Shown here in pieces: positions 1 to 12,446 of a stretch of 64,000 bases of DNA. A model generated the notes under the pieces. It searched no databases and was not told where the DNA came from. It saw only the letters and a program-made list of their open reading frames with translations. The number at the start of each line of letters is the position of its first letter. Positions within the stretch are counted from its first letter, which is position 1. The stretch is taken from the NCBI GenBank assembly GCA_004123355.1, contig SCHM01000002.1, positions 6,607,569 through 6,671,568 of the forward strand, in the 5' to 3' direction. This DNA comes from Amphirosellinia nigrospora (taxonomy: Eukaryota > Ascomycota > Sordariomycetes > Xylariales > Xylariaceae). Both the position numbers and the translations under genes were made by a program.

Positions 1-1149
1 AACAATTGTCATGCATGGGTGGACTGGTCACATTATTGGCATCACTTTTATGTAATAGGTAGGGGATTGTTATCCATTGCTAGCCAGCCAGGCTTACGAA
101 CTAGCTATGACCAAAGAGTGCATGTGAATTCGGCATACTTTGATAATCCTTCGATCGATCCCAAGAGTCTGCTACTGTCAACAACCTGCCAGTACTCGTC
201 CGCCCATTCCTCGTAGACCTTATGACTTTAAGTTTAGAAACTCCGCCGGGGACACTCCGGAACCTCTATCACCCCTCCCCTCCCAATATTCCATTCCCTA
301 GGTATGCAGCCGCCATGCAACTCGGGACCAAGAGGCAAATAATAAACCAATGAAATCACATAGCCACACCCATTTTCAAAATACATAATCGACATAACTA
401 GCCAAGAGATAAACCATGGAGAGAAACAACAAGAGAGCCCACCCGACAAAGAGTAAAAGCCACAGCAGAAAGAGCAAATAACCGACCAATGTTTGTAAGT
501 ATTTGCGGGTTGAAATTATCCAGACAACCTAGCCAAATGCCCACCCTCATGTCCGATGAAGCGTCCACGTTAAGATTGTAGAGCCCAAAGGTGTTGAAAA
601 CCAGACAATCCACCCAATCCCAGTCCCAGGCCCAGAGGGAGGTCTAGTAACCTCCCTTGCAACGCCGCGTTTATGAGAGTGAAGAAAAACAAAAAACAAG
701 AGATATCAAAAACTGACAATTGCCGCCCCAACCTACGCTATGCCGGCATTCTTGGAAATACCACTCCTTCTGCCACCCCGTCACTCGGGACCGCTCGGCG
801 TGTCGCGGAGTACTGACGGACAGGCCGAATTAACGTAAAACGCTCTAGAAAGCGTGTTGTGAGGATAAGCAAGAGAAAGACCATGAAATGAGCATGAACA
901 ATAACCCAAGTAAAGGAAGAGGAAAAGAAAGCCAATGTCCCCCATAAGTCTTTTAACGATGTTTGGTATCTCAAAATTTGACATGTGCCGCCCAGTTATG
1001 TTGGTATTGAACCCGTCCCTTGTTGCCTGATATGTGTGTATAGTGATTTCCGTAAATCGCGATATGCGGTGGTGAGCAGTAGAGTGGCTTACCACATGGC
1101 ATGGCATGCCACCCCACCCCGCCCTTGTTTCATGGGGGCGCACATTCCA
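1..1149. other. Non-coding stretch with diverged internal duplication
   Basis: No convincing gene. It lies downstream of the minus-strand C2H2 gene. Two short minus-strand open stretches, about 404-560 and 870-1000, resemble each other: both encode a hydrophobic run ending in HGLSL, preceded by an NF-x-P-x-I pattern. The DNA around the shared CATGG motif also matches in part. This looks like an old, diverged local duplication rather than a working gene. Confidence 0.35.
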
Positions 1150-2701
1150 CTAGTACATTCGGTCGTGGAACGGGAGACCGCGGTGGTGGTCGTCGTATAT
1201 GCCGCCCGGAGAGCTGGCTGGCGTAATGGTGCCGCTCGAGATGCTGGACTGATCCATCTCATACACGTCGTAGCCATTCCCGCCTCGGGTGACTAGAAAG
1301 TCTTGTCCTAGGTTGGTCCGTTGCATGCCGTAGTGGCCAAAGCCCATAGAGTTGGGCAGCCCGTGCGACATGGGAACGGGGTGTGTTGGAGCTCTACGGG
1401 TGACTGAAGCGGATATGGGTTTGGTAGTGCGTTGTTGGAGTGAGGGAGGAGCTCGACCCTACACTCCTTTCCGCGCCCCTTGATCCCCTTGTTGCTGTTC
1501 TTGTGAACTGTCAGGAAGTAGTCCCACAGTTCGCGGTCGGCTTCTGTCATCTCGGTGACGGATCTCATGTTGGAGAACTTGAGCTCTAGCTCGCGAAGCT
1601 CTTCCTTGTGGTAGTTGTTTTGATGCGTCTATGGCAGAGCCCGGGTCAACACTACTCCTGAAATTGGGATTTGCTAGCGCGCAAACTCACCTTGAGGTTG
1701 CCGCGCGAGCTGAACGACTTGCCGCACGACTTCAAGATGCAGCGGAAAGTGTTTCGCTTATAGTGCGTCTCCAAGTGAGCCGCTAGGTTGCCCTTCTGGG
1801 GGAAAGCCCGGGTACAACCCGAGACGTGACATTTAAAAGGCCGTTCTCCCAAGTGGCGGCGTTCATGGGTCTGATGAATAGTAAGCCTCTTGCCTCGGCA
1901 AGCTAGAACGAAAGACACATACCCGTAGGTTGCCTTTCTGCGTGAAGCGTTTGTCACAGCCAGCAAACGTACATTTCTATAAGGAGTGTTAGGTACGTCG
2001 CTCATCAAGATGGCTGATAGACTTACGTGAGGTCTCTCCCCGGTGTGCGCTCGGTCGTGGATGTGTAGGTGAGTTATCTGCGAGAACCGCTTGTGGCACT
2101 TCTTCCTGTGACAAACATGAGGTTTGTCCATTAATTCCATGCTACTTGCGCCGTCCTTCGACCTCTTCTGACTAGTAGATGCCTTAGAGCTACTATTGTT
2201 TGCGCGGGCCCTAGGTTTAGGCTGCGTGGCTGGTGCATCCCCATCAGTTCCGTCATTCTTTTGTTGAATAATCTTCATTAGTCGGTCGATACCCGTGGCG
2301 AAGACCGGGCTGGAAGCCTGGCCATCTACCGTGGTTGACGAGACTGCTCTGTCCTTCAAACTCTCTGGGGGCTGTGACTCGCTCTTGATTATGGGACTCA
2401 GGCTTGGTTGTTTCACGGGCAGGTGGTGGGTCTCCTGGAGAGGTTCGGATAAACCGTGAACGGGTATGGTATTCATGTCCAGCACTGGGCGGTCCGGTAT
2501 GTATTGTTTCGTGGTTACGACCGGGTTTGAGGTCTCAGGTGCATCATAACTGTCATAGACGAATCCCTGGTGTACGGAATATTGAGGTATCAAGGGTGTG
2601 ATGGTATAGGACTGCTCCATAACGAAGGTAGGTGGTAGTGTCGGCCATGACTGGTGGGGAGGCCATCGTTGCCAACTCTCGGGCTCTGGCCGACGAGCCA
2701 T
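1150..2701 (-). CDS. C2H2 zinc-finger transcription factor (four fingers)
   Basis: Nuclear DNA-binding regulator of the fungal C2H2 class; target genes unknown. Exons read as 2701-2027, 1976-1923, 1870-1691 and 1628-1150, with three introns of 50-62 bp bearing GTAAGT, GTATGT and GTGAGT donors. The N-terminal ~190 residues are low-complexity, rich in P, S and T. Then come four fingers, all C-x4-C-x12-H with H-x3-H or H-x4-H spacing, the first two joined by a HTGERP linker. Finger 2 spans two splice sites. After the fingers is the conserved fungal signature LWDYF followed by NSNKGIKGRGK, then an acidic S/T tail ending DRMY. The frame slips by one base in the GGG run at 1372-1374 (a missing C in coding sense). 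Allowing for it gives 462 residues. The family is often annotated as Azf1-like, but the orthology is not certain, so no symbol is given. ATG 2701 is the first in frame. Confidence 0.85.
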
Positions 2702-3437
2702 ATTGTCTGATTAGCGATGTTCAAAAGTCGACGATATGGCAACTGCTCCTGTGCGTGACGACGCAATGGTGTTGATGCCAAGCGTAGAGCGTCAGCACTA
2801 TAGTCGATAAGAGGTTTAGAGGTTGCGATATATGTAAAATCAAAAACCGCCCAACGATAAGAAAGGTTGAAGGTGAGTTGGGAAATAGGGATTGTTTGTC
2901 AACCCGTGCCGACCACAAGGTTTATTATAGTCGAGGTTTACTAGAAGGTGAGACAAAGCTTCCGATCTGGGACAGAGCGAATGTAATATTAGTAGGTCTT
3001 TGAAATGGGGACCATGATGTGCGGCCAGGGTAGATCTCGGAGCCAATCGACTGGTATCACCCCTCAACGCAGAGATCTTGATCTATCATCTCAACATGCA
3101 TGTGGGTACGGAAATAAGAGCGCTGGGCTAGTCTGATGAGGCTTGCTCCTTTTCAAGACACCCCCATCCACCGGGCTTCCCTGACCCGGCAAGTTACTTA
3201 ATGGGGCTATACAATACACATACAGCATACAGCTGTTGATTCGGAAGGAAATCTGTGGACAATTTGGGACTTTGGAGACCCTGAAAAGACAGGGAGGCCT
3301 GCCGTCATGGCGCCAAGGTGATCGGGATGGCGAGACATTTTGACTCGTCAAGACAGAGGGGACCAGACCACATCCAATACGGAACTGCCACTGCAAGACA
3401 AGGCGTGGCGGGTTGCAGATTCGATACTATGAGCATG

Positions 3438-3460
3438 TACACACACACGCGCACACACAC
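3438..3460. repeat. CA-rich microsatellite
   Basis: Short alternating C/A run interrupted by a GCGC step, in non-coding DNA. Confidence 0.8.
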
Positions 3461-4985
3461 GGCGTTGGCCAGCCATAGCAACATCACTCGCGCGGACAAA
3501 CGAAAGACAAAGCTGGATGACATTGTCTCTTTCCCACGGGTTGTTACCTCTTCCGCAGCAAGCAAGAGGGCATAGATGAACGGCGAACAGGGAGGTCCCG
3601 GTGAGCCTTCAACCACTCGCATGTGCGAATGATGCGGAAACATGTGGAGAAGCGTGTTTTGTCGTCGCCCTCTCCCACAGTATTTCGTGCAAACGATGTG
3701 GTCTCTGATCTCTCGAGTGGCCCAGCTCTCGACTTAAAAGGTCAAATCGTCATTTCAGAACGTGGTGTGTAATCCACCAGGAAAGGGAGACAAGGGTCTT
3801 AGCGTAGGGCTAAGAAACGCCTACTGCAGTAGCCAGAACGACTAATGGCAACCTCCAGGGGGTCTACAGCTGTAGCGTCCGAAGAGTAAGAGCCTCTCCC
3901 AAGAATGTCATTACTTCTGTACTTGGACGAAAAGGGCAAAGAGAATAGCCGGGTCGACGAAGGCCAGGCCAAGGATGGGGGACGATAGTCCAGCGCCTCG
4001 GGAAGACAGGGTATCCCCTGCAGCTGGAATTTCCCTGCCGGCAATCCCGCTACGTCGACGCCCTCCAGGCCTCGCGCGCCGCTCTCTCTCTCGGGCCTGT
4101 TTGAGAGCTCAAAAACGACATCGCCGCCACTTGCGACGACGTACAGCTTCAAAATGTCAGGGATGTGTACACCTTCCCGGTCGTATGCAATTCATACTGT
4201 CTCGAATTGTAAGATAGTATGCGCGATCTAGACTAGGTATTGTAAATCGTGGACAAACAGCGCTGTTCGTTGGGGAAACAATACTATCTAACTAGCAGGC
4301 GACCTACCTTGCTGGAGCCGGATACTTCAATACCCGGTGGCGACGGTTCATGGCTATGCGAAGACGCCGTCTTATGCCGCGATGGTTACCTCATGGACTG
4401 TGTCATACAGTGAGTATCGTAAAGCTCCCCAGTAGTATCGTGTATTTATGGCGCCGGTAGTTGTTTAAGCACCGTGTTCATCGAACACCTACAAATCGGC
4501 TAAGAACGTGGCTCGATGTGAACTTAGTCATGTACGTGAGCTACATAGTATACGGGCTGGTAACTGGGGAAAGCTCACATTTTTTGGTGTTGTATTGCGC
4601 AGTGGATGCGAAAGACTAGACCCATTATCACTCAGCCTATGCATAAGCAGGCGTCGACTTTCCAATCTCTCCCATTGATGGGGGTTCAGATCTGCTGGGA
4701 AACAACCACAGCAGGTGAGATCTCAAACTGCGCAGAGATGTCGGTCTTGGCTTGATTTAGCTGCATAAACAAGACACACCCAGTCCTATCCCCAGCACCA
4801 ACCAACACGCCATTAGTAGCCACATCTCATAGTTTGTCGCAGTCGGAACGGTTGCTGATCCGTGCTGGATCGGGACATTAAGCTGAAAGGTACTGAATAA
4901 TAAGTGGTCTCGGTACCTACTGTATGCTAGTGAGTCTGGGGTAGGGACGTTGGTGTAAGCAAATAGATGTGAACTGCAGTATTAG

Positions 4986-5003
4986 TTATGATAGCTATCA
5001 TAA
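4986..5003. repeat. Perfect 18-bp palindrome
   Basis: TTATGATAGCTATCATAA equals its own reverse complement. It lies in a gene-poor stretch. It could be a dimer-binding site or chance; no neighbouring gene argues for either. Confidence 0.7.
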
Positions 5004-7205
5004 TGTCACCGGCGCAAACATCATACGTCTTACCTCGTGGGCGAGACTTGAACTGGTCTGCCCCATAATACCTAGTTTAAACTAGTTCTGGGTGCCGGTA
5101 CTGACTTTCTCAAATACCTATTAACCTCTTTTCGACATATTTGTTTTCGGTTTCTGTTTAGGGCCACAGTGTTGCTTATCGCCTGGTAAGTCTTCTGCTT
5201 ATCTTCTCAGTCATAGTGACTTATAACGGCCATACATTATATCGTCCGTGGAGGACGATGACGTGTGCTGATCGATCGCTCTTGGATCTACCTCAATATT
5301 TCTCTTTCCACAGCACTTCCAACATTTATACAGCCGCGATAGGAAGCAAACGTCGAGGAACAGGTCGGTCTGCATCCAGTTTAGAGCCATACCGCAGGCT
5401 TGGTCGGATAAGCATAGTAACACTTCAAGTCTCGCGTCTAATAAGACGCTCACTAAATAGTTACGCGGAGAGGTTGATCAGCCAGACTTATCGACTTCGA
5501 CACGTTAACTTAGTTCGCCGTCTCTCCACTGGAGGGAAACCGGCGTGCGATATTCAACTCTCCCATCTGGGCTATCTCGGTATGCAAGTCATTGACCGGT
5601 TAGTGTCACGGTATGTATGTATGGTATGTATGATATTGTGTGCGGTACTGGCGTCAATTAGGTCGCCGACGTCGCCGTTTGCACCTGGGTACCGTACCGC
5701 ACATCTGCAGGTCGAGGCAACTTGTCTTGACATACATGATGCATGCATGCATGTGTGTTCCAATGTCACCATGTTGGACTAATTAACCCTTGCCGAGGGG
5801 ACTTGCCGACAAACGAAAATGCAACCAACAGGATGGAGGACTGGGACTGGGACTCGCAAATGCGAGCTGTCATATCTTGGTGAGACGTCTCTACAGTACG
5901 GCGTCTCAACGGATTGGCACTGCTCTCCAATAGTATTGTCCTTGGACAAACGCGGCTAGCACGGTGAGGTAGACTAGTACCTAGAAGGTCTTGAACAGGT
6001 CTCAGCCTATAAAACAATGGGGCGCCACGCCGGGCAGGCTTCCCGTATGCAGCATCCTGAGCATCCTGGCGCGTAATTGGCTTAGGCTCCGCCCAGGTTC
6101 CATCTACGCTGCTGCCCTAGACTAGCGCCGCGTCGTTCCCAGCTGGATGGTTGATGGCAGATCCCCCGCTCCAGTTCTGTTGTCGCTCCTCGATCAGCGT
6201 CATCCTACGCTACCGCTACCTGTATACTGTACACTATCTCGGGTCCTGGCTCGGGGCCTGCTCGGGTAGCCCTCTGGCGCGCTCGCTCTTCCAAGGTTGT
6301 CTTGCCAAGCTGTTGAATGCCGTGCATTGGGTGCACAAGAGGCTATCACCCACCTGGCCATCCACTCTACATGGCATGTCTACATAGTTTGTCTTCCCAC
6401 TACCATCATAAACATGCCAATTAATTAAAATCGTCCGTCAGCTGACTGCCTTTCCACGCTACCTTAAGTACATTATACGATGCAGAAGTTTCTAACGGAA
6501 TCAGGTCGCATACTTACAGTTGCAGTACAGCACACAGCAATATGATATATCTATTATATGTAAGTACTTGGAGTACGTGCGAGTAGGTATTACACTATCA
6601 CTCACACTCACTACAGCACTCTTCAAGACAGATAAATCGCTCACCAGCCTCGGTCGGGTCATTGACTGTCATCGCGGTTATGGTGCAAACAAGACCAGCG
6701 AATGCTCACAATGGTGCTCCAATGGCCGTTGACGACAGCAATCACTTCCCCAGCGGGCCACGGATATGGCACGTGTGATCGATAACTAACAACCCTTTTG
6801 GCAAGCCTATGCTGTAATGTATGGCAACCGTCTGGGCAGGCCCATCTGCTATGCAGGAGACGTGGGGGTTTTAGGTCACGACTCACTGCGAAATTTGCGG
6901 GCAGGGGGCCTTTGAAATTACTGACAGTAACCAGCGAGCTGGGCTCGGCATCAATCCATCAATCTATGCACACCACATGCGCCATTGTAGATCGTGATAT
7001 GTAACCGGCCAAGATCGTCGTCGATAGTTTTACGGGAACGCGGGTCACAATCAATTAGCTGCTCTTCCTATCGCCTTTCTTATACCAACATAACTCATCT
7101 ACTATGTACAAAGCCATGTGTCGAGCGGCACAGAGGAAAGGGGCAGTGCGAGAAAATGTCGTGGAGACGCAACACCGTACCATTCAGCCCAAGGAAAAAA
7201 AAAAC

Positions 7206-7230
7206 CACTAGACTACATGGTAGTCTAGTG
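7206..7230. repeat. Inverted repeat, 11-bp stem and 3-nt loop
   Basis: CACTAGACTAC is followed by ATG and then by its exact reverse complement GTAGTCTAGTG. No T-run follows it and no gene ends next to it, so it is not called a terminator. Confidence 0.75.
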
Positions 7231-8108
7231 CCCGCGCAAGCAGTGCGGATAAGTATATAAGTGTGCACTTGATTTGCAATGATTTACGGCGTACTTGGGG
7301 CCGCTAAATGGACACGGCAGCTAGAGCAACTGTCTCCCTTGGCAGATGATCGTCTATGGGCCGGCTCAAGTCCCGACATCATCGTTGGCTCCCAATGCAA
7401 TAGGCATTGGTACCTACATTGGCTAACTTAAAACTGACGACAACCTCGCAGTAGTTTGCACAGGCCATGACGACTGTACATGCTTCATACGACTTCATGC
7501 TTAGAAGTCTACTCTCGCGCCATGTCACATGATATATAGCTGCTGCTGGTGATCTATCAGGCACCCGGTTATCAATTCGATCTTCCCAAGCCAATCATCA
7601 ATTGTGCGTGTTCACTTGCCTAGGACGCCGATAACGCCCTCATCTTCATCCGTAGCAAACTATCCAAGGAACATGGCCAAAAACGCTCATCGAGCTACTT
7701 GTTAGCACCTAGCGCTGACCATTGTCTTGGATTTCGAGGGGTCCCAGAGAGGTACCGATCGCCCGGTATCCGGCCAGGATCCGGCTGTGAGACAAGCGCC
7801 TACCTCTATATTTTCTAGTGGTATATCTAGGCTTCTCCTCGTTTCATGGCTATTTATCGGAGCGACTGCTCTCAGGATACTATAGAGAATTTGAGAACTG
7901 GTATCCTTGTGGTATAGACGCTCTATTCTCGATCTCCCTCGTTTCTAGCAGCAATGCACATTTCGACACGACGTCCTCATATTTTGTGATTACATTCGTG
8001 TGTATACTAGTATATGCAAGTCCTCGCTTAGGTATTTGAAGCTTAGAGCTACACGAGATTCTGTATGACGCCGGATATGCAAGCCACGGAGAGTTATCGG
8101 ATATCATA

Positions 8109-8343
8109 ATGGCCTCCATTGACGAATCAACTCTTCTCAACCAATTACACAACATTGGCCGCTCCGTAGGGCATGTGTTTCTCAGTGCATCTACTGTGAT
8201 TCATTTGCGAGACTATTCGCTACCACCCAGAGACAAGGCCCTACAATATAAGATCGTTGAGACTATTAGGTAGGCAAGAGTGCAAAAGCCTACATACTCT
8301 CTGCTCTTCTAGCAAACACGCGCACGTATACGCAAAATGCTAG
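8109..8343 (+). CDS. Possible small hypothetical protein
   Basis: An ATG at 8109 opens a 54-codon frame of unusually protein-like composition (begins MASIDESTLLNQL, later LPPRDKALQYKIVETI). It ends at a TAG at 8271. A 43-bp GT-AG intron (8270-8312, acceptor TTCTAG) would instead extend it by ten residues to a TAG at 8341, giving about 64 residues. The intron is on the short side for fungi. No domain, signal peptide or membrane segment is visible. It stands alone in a gene-poor region, and could be a remnant exon of a larger lost gene. Confidence 0.3.
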
Positions 8344-11092
8344 GAAGGTAGCCCCACGGCGTGTCATTATACTGTATTGTTATCTACGTATAATAAGCCA
8401 GGGATTCGCTTCTATTACTTCTAATGAACCCTGTTAGTCGAACTCCCACGCGTGGCGAACCACACTTCAGCTGAATCTGGAGAGCGACAAAGGAGTAGGA
8501 GTTTATCCCCGCCACTGCAAGACGAATTGCTGTCGGCAACCCTGGTTCTGGCACTGCGGTTGCAGTCGATCTAGCTTCCAGCCTCGTCTAGCCGCCTGCA
8601 AGGTACAAGCCCAATTGATTGAATTGAGTTGAAATCACTTTGCCGATTCCCGCCCAAGGCTTGGGTTTCGAAGGATATCTGGACGATGGCCTAAGATAGC
8701 AATGTCTCAACCCTATAACCAGTGGTTTGATCCCCTAAGACATTGTTGCCGCAGGGATTGAAGGGGCGTAGACTACTCGCCGTCCACAGACCCGTCTGGA
8801 TGGAGAGCATAGAAGAGCCGACGAGCGTTGTGAAACAACCCCGCATAGTACGTAAGCTCACTCGGTCATTGCCCGAGTCAATCCAGTCAGACAAGCCCAG
8901 CCTGGCCTGAATTTGCCCAACTTTTGAGCATACCCGTCTCCAATAAGCTATAACAAGCGCGAGGTAATTACCTCAGCTACGGCAAGCATGATGAGTAATC
9001 CCCACCACGGTTGTTCCTCGAAATTGTCTTATTAGGATTTTATTATTGCCTGGGAACGCTAATCTGTGTGGCACACGGGGGGAGGGGCAGCAGAATGGGC
9101 CAGCTGAGAATGATACCGCCCCACCCATCCCCAGCCAATGCAAATCATACATGGTCTTTTATTATCTTGTTGGCTGCCGCTATTTGCGACCATTTCCCAT
9201 TCTCCCAGCAGGTCGGTAATTGCCCTCGGGCGATATACGGGGCCAGCTCGAAGTGGCTTGGATGCGGCGTAACCCGATCTTGCAGTATGCAATCGGAGGA
9301 TGTTGATTCATGGGGATAGTGCTCCCGCCCCTATAGATAGATTCGGGGGCTTGAGGGGCAGCTTCTCGTGAGCCTCGTCATATTCTACTTCTCTCCTGGG
9401 CCTGGGACTCGAACTCGAAGACTCCCCCTCACGCTATGTACATCCAGCCATCTGTTTTCGTGAGCTTCCCCGACTAAGCGTACGGGCCGCATCCAAGATG
9501 CTACTTTGCCGCTCGCCCCTCGTTTCCCATTGGAAAATGGTATGTGGTAATACCGTATCATCATCTTCTCTAGTTATTCCAAGTTTCCGTCAAGAGCATA
9601 TGTAGTATGACATCAAAAGGTGGACAGTGTCGTAGATCTTGGTTGCTTCATTTTCTTCAAGGGGCATCTGCTTCTACGTTGATAGGCTCTGCTTCCTTGA
9701 GCTCTTCAGTCACCTGCATGAACCTGTCTGCCCGAGTAGTATAAATCATAAATAGGCCCTGTCAACTACGAGATTTGGAAACATGCCTACCTATACCATA
9801 GATCAATACCATGCATAGATCTAGATGCGGGCAGGCGAACTCTCGCATCGAATCTACTCATCGTGCTAAGACATGGAACATGCGGTATGATATACTGTTT
9901 TCAGCTGCATCTCGTCGCTCCGCCTTGTTGCCACCAGCTCCCCCGTCCACTGTCCACTCGTGCATTGATTCATCAAACGAAACCCCAGTTTCCACGAAGA
10001 AAAACGAAACGGCGCGGCCAAATTCCGGACGTCGCGATCCCTCACTTTCCCAGGGGGACCCAATTATGCAAACACCCTGCCAATTCTGCTGGTATCACAA
10101 GCTGAGGTGAGGTGGTGGACGCGAACTTTTGACAGATCACAAGATGGAGCACGTGCCGGGGCCCTTGGCACGAGTCACCGTCGCATCAAGTACTATGTCT
10201 GCGACTACGACGCAGCCTGGATCGAATGTTGGTCGAGATTGTCATTCAAGGGTTTCGAACGAGCAAAGCCTTGCACACATCATCATAGCCGTGCCCTGTC
10301 TCGTTGAGAAGAGTCAAGGTATTGAGTAATCAGGCGCAGTGCCACCAATGACCGTCGTATTGGAATCTGGGGCTGACCGGCTGGATGCATTAGTTGCCTA
10401 TGTATGGGGCGTCTTCTAATTCACGAGGCTTTAGAACTTCATTGGCAGCTAGACATTTCAGTGTACTCGACAACTTCCTTCTCCGTCTCTTCCCCGCCAG
10501 ACCACCCTACGACCAAAGGAGACGACCAAAGTAAGTAGGTAGATGCGTGAAGGTCGTTTTCGTAGTAGTTACCACATCCGTGGATCCTGTGTGTACCGGG
10601 ATGGCTTCCGAATGGTAAACCGCTCCCGGGAACTAACTGCGATACCTCTCTCTACCTTGTCATATCACAATCCCATAGTTGCCCGTTGCCGGCGGCGTTG
10701 GTGAGATGTTGGCCCCCACGTTCGTTCGGGACTACCTACTACTGTGTCACTTGGGTACCAATATACTTTACGCCGCGCATAGCTGAAAGGGCTGCCGGCT
10801 GCAGCCCACCACGGGCAAATGAGAGAATATAGGTAGGCGACCCATGGGCGAACGAGACCAACAACATATGCAGCTCGGGGAGGGGGGGTAAAAGAGAGGG
10901 CGCTTCCATTGGCTTGTCGCAAGAACCATGCTTTCCTTCCCTGCCTCCCACATCTAGCACACCCACTACGCCGACATCATCCATCGTCAGCGTGATTTGA
11001 TATGTTTCATCCAGTTCTGTTTTTCCCCTCTACCCGTTCACCCCGATCTCGCGAGACGTGAAGGGTTTGATGAGATCGCGACAAGGATCGTG

Positions 11093-11120
11093 GATAACCC
11101 TGGCGATAACCCTGGCGATA
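11093..11120. repeat. 12-bp tandem duplication
   Basis: The unit ATAACCCTGGCG occurs twice in immediate succession. Confidence 0.7.
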
Positions 11121-11250
11121 GATACCCTGACAATTTTTTATATATACATGAGGCAGGGCAATGGATACTGCAATCTACGATGTGACAAGTCCCCTGGTCT
11201 GCTCCTTCATCTACTTTCTCCAAATCGACCCTGGACACTGTATGCCCAGC

Positions 11251-11266
11251 GAGAGAGAGAGAGAGA
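11251..11266. repeat. GA microsatellite
   Basis: Eight GA dinucleotides in a row, in non-coding DNA. Confidence 0.85.
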
Positions 11267-12409
11267 TAAAACATCACCATCACAAAAAAAAACCAAAAAC
11301 TCGGAATCTAATACGTAATTCGCTATATAAGAGCTGAGGGGGCCAAGATCAGGGCTCTTGGCTAAAAATAGGAGACCAAGGCCTAACAGCCAAACCCCAG
11401 GATATTCCTTAGCCTTTTTACCTGCCAAGAACGGTGCCGTATTCCACTTCTGAGATCTCAGTTCGCCCACCGTGTTAAAAAAAAAAACAACCCAATACTG
11501 AAAATTCATGTGATGGATTGCGTGCCCCCGTCCTCACAATCTCTTCTCATGGCGGGTTGCCCGGCACAATCTACCTAGGTACATAATGATGTGGAGTAAA
11601 GTTAATTGCTGACGGTCCCGAGGGTTTGGATGGGCCGACCCAAGAAGCGAGCGCTAGCAAACCAGGGTATAGTATGTAGTGTACATAGGTGTGTAAGTAA
11701 GTAAGTAGCTCACTCCTTCGACAGAAGGACTTTGGCATGGTTGCGAAAGGCAACTGGGATTTAAGCGAAAACGACAGCCGTGGGATTTTCTCTGGGGGGA
11801 GGGGTGTCGAAAAGGGTAGTTTTCCGCGAAGGCTGAACCAGAAAAACACCGAGACAGGGGGTAAAGAAACGTCAATATTGAGTTTTCCCTGCTGCCGGTA
11901 ATCAATCAATATTTTGACCGCCGGTTGAACTTTTTTGAGGATGAGGAATGAGGATGACGACGACGACGATGGTGACGATGATGAATACTAAATCTCGCAG
12001 ATACGGGTAAAAGAACAATGCGCGGTACGTTATACGAGCTGGTCCCCCCTTTAGTTAGGCGAAATGGCAAGACGATATTAATAAGATGCCGTGTCACGGA
12101 GATTGATACGACACGGCAACGGGGACGGGGACTATACCACGTGTGCTGCTAATTATACACAAGTCGATACGCATCTTAGAGAAGCTGAAGTGGAGGGGAA
12201 AAATAGTCGTTGATATGTATAGACGACGGAAGAGAAAAGCCCACCAACCAAAACCATATCCTAAGATGAATGTAAACTTTTTTAGAGACTACGAGTAGGT
12301 GACTCGCGATCTTCTTGCTAGTATTTCCCAAGTAAGATACAACAACAAAGAGATAGTAAACACCATCACGGAGCTACGTAATCAATAGATGGACAAGATA
12401 GCAGGCATC

Positions 12410-12446
12410 CATACACACATACATACATACGTGCATACATACATGC
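12410..12446. repeat. CATA/TGCA-type microsatellite
   Basis: Imperfect ACAT and CATA tetranucleotide run with a central GTGC interruption. Confidence 0.8.

Larger units (their letters stand above)
2702..8108. other. Gene-poor intergenic region
   Basis: No gene is supported. The part next to 2701 must hold the C2H2 promoter. There is a CA/GC-rich dinucleotide run near 3438-3460, an 18-bp perfect palindrome at 4986-5003, an ATGC run near 5737-5753 and a perfect 11-bp-stem hairpin at 7206-7230. The longest open frames (5216-5782 plus, 188 codons; 3799-4152 minus, 117 codons) have no recognisable domain, splice structure or conserved motif. Confidence 0.5.

Noticed and set aside
3799-4152. 117-codon minus-strand open frame
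   Set aside because: GC-rich DNA with an overlapping frame on the other strand; no recognisable motif or splice partner.
5216-5782. 188-codon plus-strand open frame
   Set aside because: The composition is rich in R, S and L without any domain, signal peptide or splice context, and it overlaps an opposite open frame. It looks like chance in a long non-coding region.
9395-9425. tRNA-like GAGTTCGAGTCCCAG on the minus strand
   Set aside because: No matching A-box or acceptor stem at the right distance; likely chance. No tRNA was found elsewhere by eye.
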